Assembly: GCF_028389875.1 (NCBI RefSeq)
Contig: NC_084672.1
Location: 682,001 to 746,000 of the forward strand
Length of the DNA: 64,000 nucleotides
Direction: 5' to 3'
Source of the DNA: Rhea pennata
Taxonomy: Eukaryota > Chordata > Aves > Rheiformes > Rheidae
Shown: positions 12,421-25,852 of the stretch, one piece after another
Position numbering within the stretch: position 1 is the first letter of the stretch
Layout: each line of letters opens with the position of its first letter
The notes under the pieces: model-generated
Databases searched by the model: none
Told to the model about the DNA's origin: nothing
What the model saw: only the letters and a program-made list of their open reading frames with translations
Translations under genes and position numbers: made by a program

Positions 12421-14340
12421 CTGCATCCTCTATATAACCCCCCCCCCCCCGGTTGGTGCCTAAGACGGCAGTGAGGTCCCCCTTGGCCGCCTTTTCTTAG
12501 GATGAGCAATGTTGTTGCTAAAAAGGGGAAATCAGCTAGTTTAAAGGGCAGCTTGCTGGATGATTCAACGTCTGCTCAGGCGGCTGCAGGTAATAAGGAT
12601 GCGATTCTCCTAGTTTATTCCAGGCGCGGGATGTCCTCCCGCTCTGCTTTCCCTAGAGCGAGCACGGGAAACGTGCCGCTCTCGGCCACGATCCCGTGGC
12701 GCTGGCGGCACAGGGGTGTGCAGGGGCCTGCGTGTCCAGGGGCAGCGCGGTGGGAAAAGCCCCCTCTGGAGAGGCTGGACCCTGCGAGGGTGAGAGCGAG
12801 GGGACGAGGAGAGCGCTCAGCCCGCGGCAGGACCCTCTCGCTCCGGCCTCCCGGGACAAACGCCGGATCTGCCAGCCAAGGCTCCACCGAGACTCCGGGG
12901 CTCCTACATCCTTGCAGCGTGGAAAGTTTCCCTTTGCAGCTGAATTTTTGCAGCTGCAATCTCAGCCCATCTTTGCCTTGGTGGCAGGGAATCGGCAGAG
13001 CCTGGCTTGGCACCGGCCCGACGTCCCATCCAGACCTGGCACTGGGCATCTCAGGGAGAAAGGTGGCTGCAGCGGCTGCTGGATTGCTCCTGGGTGTGCG
13101 CTGCTATCCGGGGCAATAGGATTTAGTAGAAAATTCCCTCTTTCAAATGCAATTGATTTGGTTTCCCCCGTGGTCCCGGTTTCAATACGCCAGCAGGCTG
13201 CTGGAAATGCGTTGCTTGCGACAGAAAATCTATGGGAAAGTAGGCAGCCTGATGAAGTATTCATGGAGACTTTTATCATCAATTTTTCACCCACTGCAAA
13301 AAGCATTTTTTTTTGTGAGCTATGGAAACAGCTGTAATATTTGAAAAAAATGTTCTTTGTCTTCAAGTTTGCATTTTGATAAATCCAGATGTTTTGTCAC
13401 TAAACTGTCCTTTGTGTAACCCATCTGCATGTCAGGCACTGGGTGACATTGGGGCTGATGCAACATTTCAAAGCCCCCAGGCTAATTTTTCTGATAATGT
13501 GACTAATCACATTGCCTGCTAGAGGCCCCCCCCCCCCCCGTTCTGACTTCACTAACGGCAGTTATTTCCTGCGAGGCTGGGGGCTTCCCAGACAGGCGTC
13601 CGTGCAAGGTGTGGGTGTCCGTGCAAGGCCTGGATGTCCATGCAAAGTGTGCGCATGCACGGAGAGACAGAAACCCTCCGGGACTGCAGCGAGCGAGGAG
13701 CTTTGCCAGGTTTTCCCAGATTCTTGCAATGGAGGCATGGTGGGTTATTAAAGCACATTTATCTAACTAAGCACTTCTGGCATTTTTGACCCCGAACAGC
13801 TGGAAATCACATCAGTTAAAGTACTTTCCAGAGGTACGCATCCAAGGGGCTCTGGGGACGTTCGGCGAGCTCGCTGTGGGGCGGTGCGGTGCTGCGCTCC
13901 GCCTGCTCCGCAGCCGGCGGGGAAAGGCAGCGCTCCGGTTCTGGGTGCCGAGCGGCCCGCGCAGCGCAGGAGACATCCGGGCCTGAGGCAGACGGCGAAG
14001 GTGGAAAAAGAAAACAGCGGCAGGGGTTACGAGAGTTGCATGAAGGGAGTAAGCAGATACTTTGACTAGCTGATTGGAGAAAAACGTCAAAATTAACCAG
14101 ACAACCTGTCTGTTCAGGCAGAGCGGCGGCGAGGCGATGCCGAGCACGCCGGGCTTGCTGCCGGGCCAGCGCGCGGCCCGCGGGGTGCTGCCGGCGGCGG
14201 AGCTGCCCGCGGGGCCGGCCGGGGGCCGCGCGCTCGGGCGCCGCCGCGCAGCTCGGCGCATCGGGGCGGAAAGCAAACCGGGCGCCCCGGGCGCCCCGGG
14301 CACCCCGGGCACCCCTGCCTCGCCTGCTGCTGCTCCCGCA
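12421..14340. other. Intergenic sequence with C tracts
   Basis: No gene recognised. Contains C homopolymers at about 12439-12450 and 13525-13539, an AT-rich patch at 13130-13510, and a CpG-dense patch from about 13850 to the hexamer tract. Confidence 0.45.
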
Positions 14341-14428
14341 GGGGGAACGGGAAGGGGAAGGGGAAGGGGAAGGGGAAGGGGAAGGGGAAGGGGAAGGGGA
14401 AGGGGAAGGGGAAGGGGAAGGGGAAGGG
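14341..14428. repeat. GGGGAA hexamer microsatellite
   Basis: About 14 tandem copies of a purine-only hexamer (GGGGAA). Polypurine with regular G4 runs: quadruplex- and triplex-prone. Not telomeric (TTAGGG). The Gly-Arg or Pro-Phe dipeptide frames across it are artefacts. Confidence 0.95.
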
Positions 14429-17400
14429 GTGCGCGTCACTGGCCGGCTTCCTCGCTGCACACAAGCCTCGTTAACCCTGAAACACAGGAACCAGACGAGG
14501 CTGTTCAGGTTGGGAAGAGTAATGACACTGCTCTGGAGTGGTTCGTTAATCTCTCTGTTTTGGGGTGTGAAAGACGCCGTCCTTAGTGGCGTGAGGAACC
14601 CGCACGGCCACGCGGGGAGGGGAGCGGCGGCGCCGAGCGGCTCCTCGCCCAGCGCGGGGACAGGTCCCTCCCGGGGCCGCGAAAATCAGGCAGGAACGTT
14701 GCACGTTCCCCACTCCATACACGGCCCCCCGCTCCGTACACGGGCGGTGCTCTTAGTTTTTAAAAGATGTAAAAATGCAAGGAATTCCTTTTCTGCAAGG
14801 CTCCGGCGGGGGCTGCGTCTCACTGGCGTTGTGGTCGTTAGAGCAATGAGGTCGCCGTGTTGACGGTAGCTCGTGTCGGTGCTCAGCAGCCGGGACCTCA
14901 CGGAGCTCGGTGGTGCGAGCGAGCGCTCGCTGCTTGCAGGCAGCGTCCGCCTGGCCTGAGCAGCCGGCAAAACAACCCAACCGCTGATAACAAACGTGGT
15001 TAATCAAGAATTAAAAGAGGGTAAAGTAATTAATGTCAATCATCACGTTTATTTTCTGGAAGTGAGATCTGATAAAACGAAGGCTGTGTGTTGCTGGACT
15101 ATAGCCCGAGCTGATGAAGTGAGTAACGCTGTTGTAATAGGCTTCGGCAAGGCAGTTAACTGGGTATTGCCCAACTTTTAGGGTAACTGGAATGATGCAA
15201 AATCAACAGAGCAAACAGGAAGACTTAGGAACTGTCTAGCTGATCAGATCGGAAAAGTTTCTGTGATCGAGGAGCTGTCGGGACAGCGTGGCGGAGCCGT
15301 TGGGGTGAGGTTCTGGGCGCGCATCGCCGAGCAGGCTCTGCCAGTGATCGGGAAGAAAATAGAAAATCGTTACCACGAGTATTTGCAGGTGACTGACTGG
15401 GAGCCACCAAAGCGGGTCGGAGGAAACCATTTCCACGTGCTCGTGCCTGTGCCGGGCTGAGGGCCCCGTCCTGGAAAGCGGGACCCCGGGGGGGGGGGGG
15501 AGGACGGCCCGGGCACGCGCAGCCGAAACGGGCTCCCACGGCGCTGCTGTGCCTGAAAGCGCTGACGCCGCCTCCGCACCTGCAAGCGGGGGAGCCCGGG
15601 ATGCTGCGGAGGCCGCCGTGCTCCCACCCGGCTCGGCTGCAGCCCGCCTGGAAGGGCATCTCTGCTCCCGCACGCCGAGGGCGCTGAGAGTTAGGGGGTG
15701 GTTTAGAGAGGAGTCTTGAGCCCGGTTTAGAGGACTGAAGGAGAGGGACAGAGATGTGTTCACCCTCGCGGAGACACCTGACGGCTGAGCCGATCGGTTC
15801 GAGAGAGAGAAAATACTGAATAGGCATTTCTTCAGCTGAGCAGGCTGCGACAGTGCCAGGAAACTGAAGTTAAACAGATTGACTCTTAAACGTTTCCTCC
15901 TTTATTCTGGAATCATTAGGACAACATAACGAGGCCGGCGATCGAGTCCCTGCTGCCCGCGATGGTGAGCCGAGCCTGGAAGCCATCGAGCAGCCGCTCG
16001 TCCTGGGCCCCAGGGCAGCAAAGTGGTTTTATTCGTTTCCATAACCCAAAACCGCACGCAGAGCCGGCACCTGCGCTGGCGGACGTGCCGAGCGGAGGCA
16101 GCTTGCCGGGGCTCCCGGCGTGCCGTGCTGTGCCATGCCGTGCTGTGCTGTGCCACGCCGTGCCGTGCCGGCCCCGCCACCCAAGCAAGCCCGCCTCTGC
16201 CGGGCACCAGCAGCTCGCGCAAAACCGTCTCGCACCGTGTTCGCGAGCCCGGCGCTTCCTGGTGCCTCCCGCTGCCGCGAACCCGCGGAGGGGCTGCGCC
16301 GGGACGCGCCCGGCCGGCACCGGGTGCTTAATCTGATTAAAAATAAACCTGTCGCTCTCCTGTGATAGATGCGACTGTTCGCACAAATCCCATTGCGGTG
16401 GGGCACTGAACTCCACGGGCCCCAATTTCCACACTTTTTCCCTGTGGGGCTTCAGGAAAGGTTTTAGCGCTTGCTGCGGGGGGGCGTGGGGCAAGTTGGG
16501 GCGGGCTCGTGCACGGCACGGCACGGCACGGCACGGGGCATCCGGCACTCGCCCCGGCGCCGCGTTCCCGTGGGGGGGTCACCTCGTCCCCGTACCCCTC
16601 GCTGCGCCCGGGCGGGCACGACGCTCCCGCTGCGGGCGCGGGAAGGGCCCGCGCCGCCGCGAGCTCCCTCCGGCAGCCCCGAGCCAGCCCGGCAGCCGAG
16701 GGCGCCTGGCAAGAAGCAGAACGTGAGCAAGTTTTAGCCCCGGTGAGGCAGGACGGCCAGGGAGAAGTGGGAAGGGCCCTGGCCAGGTGTGGGAGCTCAT
16801 GGTCGTTGTGCTAACGAGCAAGTAGCTAATGAGGCCGGGAGCCTGGTGGAGCACTGGGTTGGGTGCAGGAGGCTGGGAAGGGAGACCCTGCCCGCTGCAA
16901 GCAGCTAGTTCCAGCCTTGGCGACGGTGACGGATCGTCTCTGCGCCGGGAGCAGGCGGTGCCGCGCGGCTCGCTCCAGCCGGGGCCCGCTGCGGGAGCAG
17001 GATGGGGGCACGGCGGCGCGGGCGCGACGGGCTGCGAGGTGCCGCGCGGCGCTGCAGGTACCCGCTGGTGCTGGCGTGGGGCCGTCGCTCCGCCACGGCC
17101 GCGCGCTGAGCGGGGCACTAGCGAGCTCGACCGCGGGCGGCCGCGTCCTGCGCGCAGCGCCTGTGCTGCCTGGCCCCGCGGGGGTCTCGGCCGCGGGCGG
17201 GGGGGGTCCTGCGGTCCCTTAAACCCTGCCTTCCTGGCAGCTGCACAAGCGCTTTGTGCTTCCCCAGTGGAAAAACCCTTGTCCTGTGGCGGCAAGTAAT
17301 CAATTCTTTGCTTCTTGAGATGTGGTTGTTATGCTTTACCTTGCCCTAATTAACAGTTTGGAAGGGCAGGAGCCTGAGCTCCTGCGAGAACCTGCAATAA

Positions 17401-20400
17401 CAATAATAATAACGCAGTGTCCTTGTTCCCCCAGGCTAATCCTGCTGGTGCTGGGGATTACGGGCCTCGCGCCCTGGCAGAGGATCCCGGGTGATCCAGC
17501 GCTGCGGTCCGGCACCGCTGCACGCTGCAGTGCACCCGGGCTCAGCGCACCCCGGCTCGGAGGCCGCAACCGCCCCGCGCAGCGGCAAGGAGCCGGCACG
17601 AGCCCCGCGCAGGCAGGCGCTGCGCTTGCCTGGCCGGACCCGGGACACGGGCCGGGAGCCCAGCTCCTCCGCCAGGCGTGTCCCGGTGAAGGACCGTGCG
17701 CTCCGCGTTCCCCCTACTCCCCGCTGGAGCGCGCCGCGTAGGGCAGGCGATGCCGGGCCTGCCTGGGGGCAGGCGGACGCCGAGCAGAGCTTTACAATCT
17801 TCTTCCTTCCAGGCTCCCAGACTGCAGCTCGCTTTCCAAAAGCGTACAAGCGGATGTCAGAACCAGCCTTTGCCCAATCTGCCCTTGTTATTGCTGTATG
17901 AAAGTCTGGAATGCTCCTCTGGGGGGTGCAGAAGGACCAGAACCTTCACGTTTTTGTAGAAGCAGCAAATTAGGAAAAATGTCTTTCAGGTATATATCCT
18001 ATTTTGGGGCTGTTTTGTGAGTTTGCTGGAACTGGGAGAGAGAATTCATGTCAGGCGTTTTTGCCGGATTGCCTCTCTGCCCTGCGGTAGTCTCCTGAAT
18101 GCTCGTTAGATCAGGCCATGGGGTTTCAGCCTTATGTCCATCCCCATGCCTCACCATGCGTGTGTGTGCATGCACACGCATGCACCCGTGTGCACACATG
18201 CCCCACGCGTGTGCTCACGTGTGTGAGCCGTTCGGGCAGCAGCGCTCGGGGAAGCGGAGCCGCTGGGCGCGGCAGCCCGAGCCGGAGCCGGGGCAGGCGG
18301 GAGCTCCGCCGGGGAAGAGGCGGCTCTGGACCTTCCGGCCGGGGGTGGCCACGGGCTCGGGGGGGTGGTCCAGCGGCCCCGCGGCCGCCCTGCCCGTCCC
18401 CCACCAAGTCTCCCGTTTCACTTGGCTCCTTGGTTGTGCTGCAAGTGTCGCGTTGAACGCCTCCTCGAGTCTTTACTTGTTTCCTTGCTCTTTCTAGTAA
18501 GCTGCAGTATTGGTTTAATCAGAGAACGGGCAGTGGCGGCTCCTCATCGGAGCCCGAAGTTCGGGAGGTGCCTGGAGCTCGCTTGGTCCTTGTGCTTCCC
18601 GGAAAGCACCGGTCAAATGCAGAGTATCAGAGTCAGGCACAGGGTAAGGGGGGATGTTTGTACCTGAAAACGATTTGTACCTGTAGGGATGGGAAATGTC
18701 TTTAAGTCTGCAGCTGGGAGTTTCGGGGAGGTTTTGCTGTTGTTGCGTCTATCACATGGCAAATATTGCTTGTAACAGCAGGGACCCCTGGCCTCTGCAG
18801 CGCTGGATCATGCAAATACATAAAATATATTTGAGTGGCAATGTGTTCAGAGAGGCTTGCAAAACACTGCACCTTTTCTGAGAAATGCCTAAAAATAACG
18901 TTTGGTTACCAAATCACTGCTGCACATGCAGCCAGCATGCCGTCCCGCCGGGCTCGGGGAGCTCGCGGCCCTGCCGCGGGCCGAGCGCACGCCCAGCCGG
19001 CGTGCAGCCCCGCGGCGCTGCCCGTCCCGGGAAGGGGCAGCGGCTTGGAGCGCAGCGCGGGAATGTCGGTTACGAGCGGCAGGGCAGGTCTTTCCGCCCC
19101 TCCGAGCCCTCGGCAGCAGCGCGGATGAGGAGGTCCGCAAACCGCGCGGAAAGGCGCCCAGCGCTGTGCGTGCCGCTGCGGGACCTGCGCGGGGCTAAGG
19201 CTGGTTAAAAAGCTCCAATGTAGGGAAAAGCGGCATGGGGCGGCTCTAGGGGCAGGCTGCCGTGGGGCTGCTGCGCTGGGGCAGCCCCCTCCTGTCACAG
19301 CATCCGGGGAGGCCGCGGCGGGCACCGTGCCGCCGGCCCTGCCGCCGCTGCGGCTGCCAGGGTCAGCAAGGAGACCCGTGGGGAAAGCAAATCCCCGGAG
19401 CCCTTGAGCTGCAGATGAGACGATTAGGCTGGTAATCTGCTTATCGCTGCCCTTGCCAGCCCGCGGCGCGGAGCGGGGCCCTGCCCGGCCGCGCTGCGGT
19501 CCCCGCTGCAAAGCCTTGCTCCCGGAGCCAGGGCCGTCCCGCCTGCCTGGGGGCTCGAGGGGGCCGGGGGCTCGGCGCCCACCGAGCGCCTCCCGCAAAC
19601 GCGCCTGCCCGTGCCACCGCGCTCAAGGCCGCTCGCTCGGCTCCCTGCTCCCTTCCAGGAGGCCGCGGGCCCCAGGCAGGTCCTTATTCGATGAAACGCG
19701 AGCAGGCGACTTTTCTCCCCCCTGCTACAAGTGGAGACGCGGCACCCAGGCCTGGCACGAGGAGGAGCGGGGAGCGGCACCAGCATCCCTCCCCGTGCGC
19801 TCCGCGAGCGATGGAGACGCTGGCATAAATTACCACGTTGTCAGCCCCGGCGCTGAGATTCCCGGAGAATCGCTTCGCGGTTCAAAGGGCTGCTGAAATA
19901 ATTTTGCACAGCATAATAACAGTTCTTAAACTCCCTCTTTAGGAAAAAAAAAAAAAAAAAAAAGCCTACAAACGCGTGATTCGCGCCGCATGGCTGACTC
20001 GCCGGCCCCCTTCCGACACCCCGTCGAGCCAGCGTAGCTGCAAGCGACAAATTAGCCTAATGAACTCGCAGCATCTCCGTTCTGACGAGGAGCGGGGATT
20101 CGTACCTCGCTCTCCCCCGCAGCGCCTCAGCGAACGCCGCTGCTCCGTCTGCTCGGCGCTGGCCCCAGGCCGGGCTCGGCAGCGCCCGCGGCGGCGAGGC
20201 GCGACCCTGCTCGGAGGCGGCTGGGGGGGCCCGCGCAGCGCCGTGCCCCCGAGCGTGCTGCCCTGCCCGGCCACCTGCGCCCGCGGTGTTCACCGCTGGA
20301 TGGGAGAACACTTTGCCTCCGCAGGGAAGCGGCTGCAGCCGGGCGCGCCACGGTAGCTACTGAAGCATCCTGAATTTCCTCCTTGAGGAAGCTTTCCAAA

Positions 20401-23400
20401 CTGCCCTGGGATGGGAGCCAAGCGCCCTTGGCTCGCGGCCGCAGGCACGCACGGTGCTGCGCGCGCCGCTGCACCGGGACAGCGATGCCGGCTGCGCGCG
20501 GCTCCTCGGCACCGGGGAAGCGCTCGCGTGGGCGGCAGGGAAGCCTCCGGCTTGCGGCGCGGTGGAGAAGCGGCTGAGCGAGGGCAGGGCCCGGCAGGCG
20601 CCGGCCCCTCGCTGCCCGCGGGCGCGCGAACACCCCGGCGAGCAGGAGCGTCCCGTCCGCCCTGCCCCTCTCCTGCTCGGCGCCCGCGAAGCTGCAGCCC
20701 CCGCAGGGCGACGAGCTGGGGACGCCCCGGGGCCCTTCAGCAGAGGCGCCGACGGGCGGCTCTTAGCAGCACTTAGGTTTGGCAAAGCCTTTAAGGGCTC
20801 ACGAGGAGCAGGCAAAACTGCTGCGCAGACCCCGTGTGCAGGGCCCTCGTGGCCCGTCGCACCGGAGGCGCTTGTAAACCGAGCTGTTCCCGTCTGCCGG
20901 TCGCACAGCCACTCGCGGCGGGTTGTTCCTCGCTGGAGCTCGGTTCTGGGCACCTAGGAGTCTACATCTTTGCATGGACATTATTTGCCTTTTTACATAA
21001 TATTATGAGATGCCTTGCAAAAGAGGTAGGAGCTTGCTTCTAACCCCACCGTTTTTGCAGAGAAGCTCTCTCCACAGTGACTCTTTCCTGGTTTCTTTGG
21101 CTATTCAACTAGTAAAATTCAAAATGAAGCGCCTCGTAGGTTTGCAGAACCATTTTCTTTTGAGAGCAGTAACTACTGATGGATTCATAACACAGGTGGG
21201 AAAGGGGCATTTCCCATGTATCACAGCTTGGTGAAGCTGTGTTCATCCTGTGATTGATTTTCAGGCATGTGCGTGTTACAGATTCAAAGTCAGCGGCTCT
21301 CAGAGGTTCAGGATGCCCTCTCCTGTGGTCTGCTCATCAGCTACTAGCTTTGAGAACTGATAAAACCAGGCTGTGGGCATGCAGAAGGTTGCACAGCAAA
21401 CAGTGGCAAAGGAGGAGGAAGACCTGTGTGCAAAAAGGAGGAACGGTTTAACAGGACTGCCTCTGGCTGCGGCACGCTCAGGGCCTCCGTCCGCTGCCCC
21501 CACAAGCAGCTCGTCCCGGCTCATCTGCAGGGAGGCTGCTCGTCTCTGCAGGGCAGCCCGCTCGGGAAGCCCCGGCTCCGGGCTCGCGTTTGCAGCCCGG
21601 CGGGGCTGGACTGCCGGGAACGTGTGTCTGGAGGCGGGATGCACCAGCCGGCCGGGCTGCTGCTCACCCCGAGGGGCAGCAGCAGGAGCAGGAGGGCCAG
21701 GGAGGGCCCCGAGCGGCAGCAGGGCAAGGCCCCGGCCCCGGCCCCGGCCCGTTCCCATTCCCGCCTGCAGGGCAGCAGCCCCGGGACAGGCAATGCAGCT
21801 GCAGCAGAAGGCTCGGCACGGCAAAGCAGGGCGCTGGGGGCAGCGCTGCCTTCGGGCCCGCGTGTGCCGAGGGGCTGCCGGCTGCCCGCCCACACTTGCT
21901 GATTGCCCCCAGGAGCCAGGTTTTGTCTCTGCCCTGGAGCCGCCTCTGCCAGGCAAGGTTAAATGTATGGTGCTCGTGATGTGAATCGTCTGCCAAAATG
22001 AAACGCTGGATGGGGCCAATTAGCAGAGAACTGTCTGCGCAATGAAGCGCTGAGTCCATCTCTCATGATACTCGTGTATCGGAGAGAGCACTGCTTACCG
22101 GCCTGTGGCACTGACGTTTTGTGTGAACATAACAGATATCTACTTATGCTTTGAACATATTTTCTCTGTCCTCCCATTGCCCTCGCAATATTACTGAGGA
22201 TGCAAAGGGCAGAGCATTGGAGCATTGTTGAGGAATCTGATAAAAATCAAGGGCATGCTCGAGAGCAGCTCTAAACGAGGGTGCATTTTGAATCAGGTTG
22301 CTTTGCCCTGTCCTCAGATGATCTGCTGCACTATCAACTCTAGCAAGGCACCAGCGTGCCTTGGAAGCAAATGCATATTTATTGTTCATGATCCCTCAAA
22401 ATTTGCTGCTGAACTATGAATTGACAAATTTTGCTTAGCTTTGCTCTATGTGTTGTTTTGCTTTGCTCCCTTCTGCCAAACAGCCATGCTTTCGGACCCG
22501 CAGAACTGCTCTGTGCCCTTGGTTATCGCTGCTTAGCCTAATCCTGGCTCTAGGCGCAGGCATGGTGAACAGACTGAAGCATCTGCAAGACGAACCAAAC
22601 TCTCCTTGATATTGCATGTGAAGCATTTTGAAAGTACATCCTGTGTGTATCTTTTGCAGCTAAACTTTGCTTTTATAACCAAGGCACCTGTCCTCTGAAT
22701 GGTTTAAATGGTGGTTTAACTTCCTTAACATAGGATATGACTTTCGAGTTTGAGTATGTGATTTAGGACCCCAAGTCCACGGACTCGACTCCGAGGTAAT
22801 TGCTCTTGAAAAGCCCAATAACCTTGAGCAATCCAACATCCTCCGAGTGCTTGATAGGACCCGAGGTTTGCTCCGTGCATACCAGCACGGCAGCTGGAGT
22901 GTAAGCGAATCCCTCCAGAGCCCATCGCACACCGTCCCCGTTGTGACGGAGCAGCTCTCTGCCGGGTGTCCCCGCTGCCGGGCGCGCGAGCTGACGCCTG
23001 CGCGCTCCATCCGATCCAGCAGCGGGAGCGCTGCCGGCGAAGGCTTCACCTGCCGTCGCGCGCGCATTTGGTGTTGGCATCCTCAGTTTGCAGCTCAGCC
23101 ACTGAGGTTTGTCCAGGAGCAGCAAGCATCTGAAATCCCCGAAGAAAACGGGGGTGGGAGCTCGCCGCCCCTGCAGAGCTGCTGTTTGCTCACCGATGGT
23201 TCGTGCCGGCAGCGGGTGAGAAGCAGCCCGGTAACCAGCCTATGCCGAACACGTTGCCCTGCTGCTCGGTACAGCGGGTGCCAAAAGCTGTATTGCCACG
23301 AGTAACTATCTTTAGGCTCAAGCCTTGGCTTTGAGCAAGAAGCCCAAATGTGTATTAAATGCTGCAATGGAGAGAGAAGTCGTCACTGCAATTAAAATAC

Positions 23401-24899
23401 TTGGAAGCTATGAGTTAAGTATTAACTCTGGAGAAACTCCCAATCTCAGCACAGCTCTCAGGAGCAGGGCTGGCTCTTCATGTACCGCGCTTGTCCTCGG
23501 GAGAAGTGATGAACGCTTCATCTCTCCTTCCCCAAACGAGACAGATCATGCTGCAAACATCTCAGAACCGATCGAAGCATACATCAAGTACAAAAAAAGC
23601 ACTTCCCTTCAGTTTTGGAAGTTAAAGTTTCCGTAACTGCTCTAGCCTTGGAAATTTTCAGCTATTCTTTCCATTCGCCCCCATACCATCTAAGTGGAGC
23701 CCAAGTGAAATATCGCGCATCCAGGGGATGCAGCCTAGCAGTCTGATCCTGTATCAGCTGCAGATTAGCCACGTGCCCTGTCCCTTTGGGGCTGCCAGCA
23801 TTGCTGGTCGTGGCAGCATGCCCTGGGCCGCATGGGGCCCCGCAGAGGGGCTGGCAGGTCTTCCCCCCTCGTCCTCTGCTAGCCCCCATCAGCTCCCTCT
23901 GCACAACGCAAGTCCCTGTCATCTGCGCCAGGATCTTGCAAGCTTCCTGGAGGATCTTTCCATGCCCAGGTGCCTGGGCCTACGGGCTCCAGCACGCTCA
24001 GGTGGTGCTGCAGGGCACATTAACGGGCTGACCGGCCTCTACCCCCGGGGATTTGGGTACCGCGGCGCATCCCCTCCGTGCTGCTGCCACAGCCAGAAGG
24101 GCAGGTGGCAGGGGCGCAGAGCAGCAGCGGGCTGGCCACCCCGTGGGGCGCTCACCGAGCCGCTCCGGCACGTCCCCCCGCGGCGCCCGGCCACGAGCAC
24201 CCCAGCGCCGGCCGGCCGGGGTGCTGCTGCCTGCCGATGGTAGCACCCTTCCCAGATTCCAGACCATTCCCTGCTGTTCCCATGGCAACCTGTGACCTCA
24301 CTAAATTCCTTGGAGATCTTCCAACATTTTCAGCCGAAACAAAGCTAATTAACACCATTTTCCTGGTTCCCCCCCTGCTCTGCAGAGGCTCTCCTCGTGC
24401 CAGTCCCTGGCTACTCGCTGCTCCGTGGCAGCAGCTCCGCGATGCGGGCAGGCATCAGGCTCACCCGCAGGTCTCACGCGCACCCATCACTGTGGCCTCT
24501 GACCAACTCCTGCTGGGCTCCTGCTGCTGCCAGCGGCGCCCAACTGGGACATCTAGGCACGGCAGCGGCCTTACCAGGGTACCCTGAAGAGGAGAGGGTC
24601 GGGAGAGGGAGGGTGCTGCCGAAGGGTGCCAATACCTCGGTGTGCAGATCGGGGACTGCGGTGTGCGAGGACTAGGAGGTCGGCCCGCGCCGCACGGCAG
24701 GGAGGGCCAACGTTCGGCACTGGGCCGGGCATGGAGGGAACCTCCCAGGGACAGCAGGGCAGCAGGGGTCCCGCGGAGGAAGGGGGTGCCCAGGGGTGGC
24801 TGGGTGCGCCTGGCCCCTGCGCTGCGCAGTGCCGAACCAGCGCGGCTGGGAGGCCCCGGCCAGCTGGGCGTCCCACCAGGTCCAGGAGCCGGCCTGGCC
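14429..24899. other. Intergenic region upstream of RASGRF1
   Basis: No coding exon recognised. Contains pentamer tracts (TGCCG/TGCTG at 16116-16170, GGCAC at 16509-16537), a purine/pyrimidine-alternating GTGCAC-rich stretch at 18141-18225, and an A run at about 19943-19963. CpG-dense patches lie at about 16460-17230, 18930-19700, 20100-20760 and 21500-21900. 21940-23400 is more AT-rich. Long open frames here follow GC content and lack codon signature. Confidence 0.45.
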
Positions 24900-25350
24900 C
24901 GGGGGTCCCCCTTGGCCTGGGGGGGGTGCCTCATTCAGGGGTCCCATCCAGCCCAGAGGTCACACTCGGCCTGGGTCCTGCTTGGCTCAGGCATCCCTCC
25001 TGACATGGGAGTCATGTTCGAGCCAGCAGTCCTGCTCAGACCAGGGTCTCCCCCAGCCCAGGGGTCCTGCTCAGCCCTGGGTTCCTGCTCGGCCCAAGGG
25101 TCTCGTGCGGCCTGGAGACCTGCTTGGTCCAGGGACCCCACTCAGTCCGGAGTCCTGCCTGGTGCGGGGTCTCGCCCGACCTGGGCGTCCCTCTGGACCT
25201 GGTGTCCCTCTCCACCCAGAGGTCCTGCTTGGCCCAGTGTCCCACCCAACCTGGAGGTCCCTCCCGGACGGGGGGCTCCGCTTGTCCTGGAACCCTGCTT
25301 GCCCCGGGGATCCCGTTTGGCCAATGTCCCTCCCGGCGCGGGGGTCCCCC
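24900..25350. repeat. Diverged 24-bp minisatellite in the RASGRF1 upstream flank
   Basis: Repeated units near GGGTCCTGCTCAGCCCAG with period close to 24 bases and many substitutions, about 18 copies. It ends at the edge of the CpG island. Because 24 is a multiple of 3, several frames stay open, but no protein family is encoded. Confidence 0.75.
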
Positions 25351-25852
25351 CCGGCTCCCGGTGCGCGGAGCGGGCGAGCGGCGCTCGGCGGCAGCGCGTG
25401 TCTGCGAGCGGCAGCGCCGACCCCGCCGGCCGCGCGGTGCGGAGCGGTGCGGAGCGGTGCGGAGCGGAGCCGCCGCCGCCCGCTGTGCCCCGGGGGGGGG
25501 GGGGGCGCGGCGGGGCCGCCCCCGCAGCCGGCGGCACGGCGAGCCCCGGCGCGGAGGGGCGCCCGGCGCCGCCGTCCGCGGTGCCGGCGTTGGCTCCGGC
25601 GGGGCGGCACCACATGACCCGCCGGGCGGGGGACGGGGCTGCCCCGGCAGAGCCGCCGCCGCCGCCGCGGGGGGCGAGCGCTGCGCGGGCGCCGCGGCGG
25701 GGCTCGGCCGCGGCACGAGCGGCGCCGGCGGCCGCCGGCTCTGCGGGCGCGGCTGATGCGGGCGCGGGCGCGGGGGCTGCGGCTGCTCGCCAGGGACCCG
25801 CCCGCCGGCTCCGCGGCGGCGACCATGTGAGGCGCTGGCGGTGCCCACCACG
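25340..25852 (+). promoter_or_regulatory. RASGRF1: CpG-island promoter and 5' UTR of RASGRF1
   Basis: Extremely GC- and CpG-rich block directly before the start codon, continuing into exon 1 and about 600 bases of intron 1. No TATA box. It contains GCGGAGCGGT direct repeats at 25437-25471 and a run of 14 G at about 25493-25506. The transcription start cannot be fixed from sequence alone. Confidence 0.65.
25825..25830 (+). promoter_or_regulatory. RASGRF1: Start-stop upstream ORF (ATGTGA)
   Basis: An ATG followed directly by TGA, 22 bases before the RASGRF1 start, with a purine at -3 (gaccATGT). Start-stop elements are known to hold ribosomes at the 5' UTR. Whether this one is in the mature mRNA depends on the transcription start; the 5' UTR appears contiguous with exon 1. 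Confidence 0.55.

Noticed and set aside
14341-14428. Interstitial telomere repeat
   Set aside because: The hexamer is GGGGAA, not TTAGGG.
1-25339. Search for ANKRD34C or another upstream gene, tRNA genes and endogenous retrovirus
   Set aside because: No ankyrin-repeat frame, no tRNA-like cloverleaf and no LTR, gag or pol similarity noticed. Only a CR1 fragment was identified.
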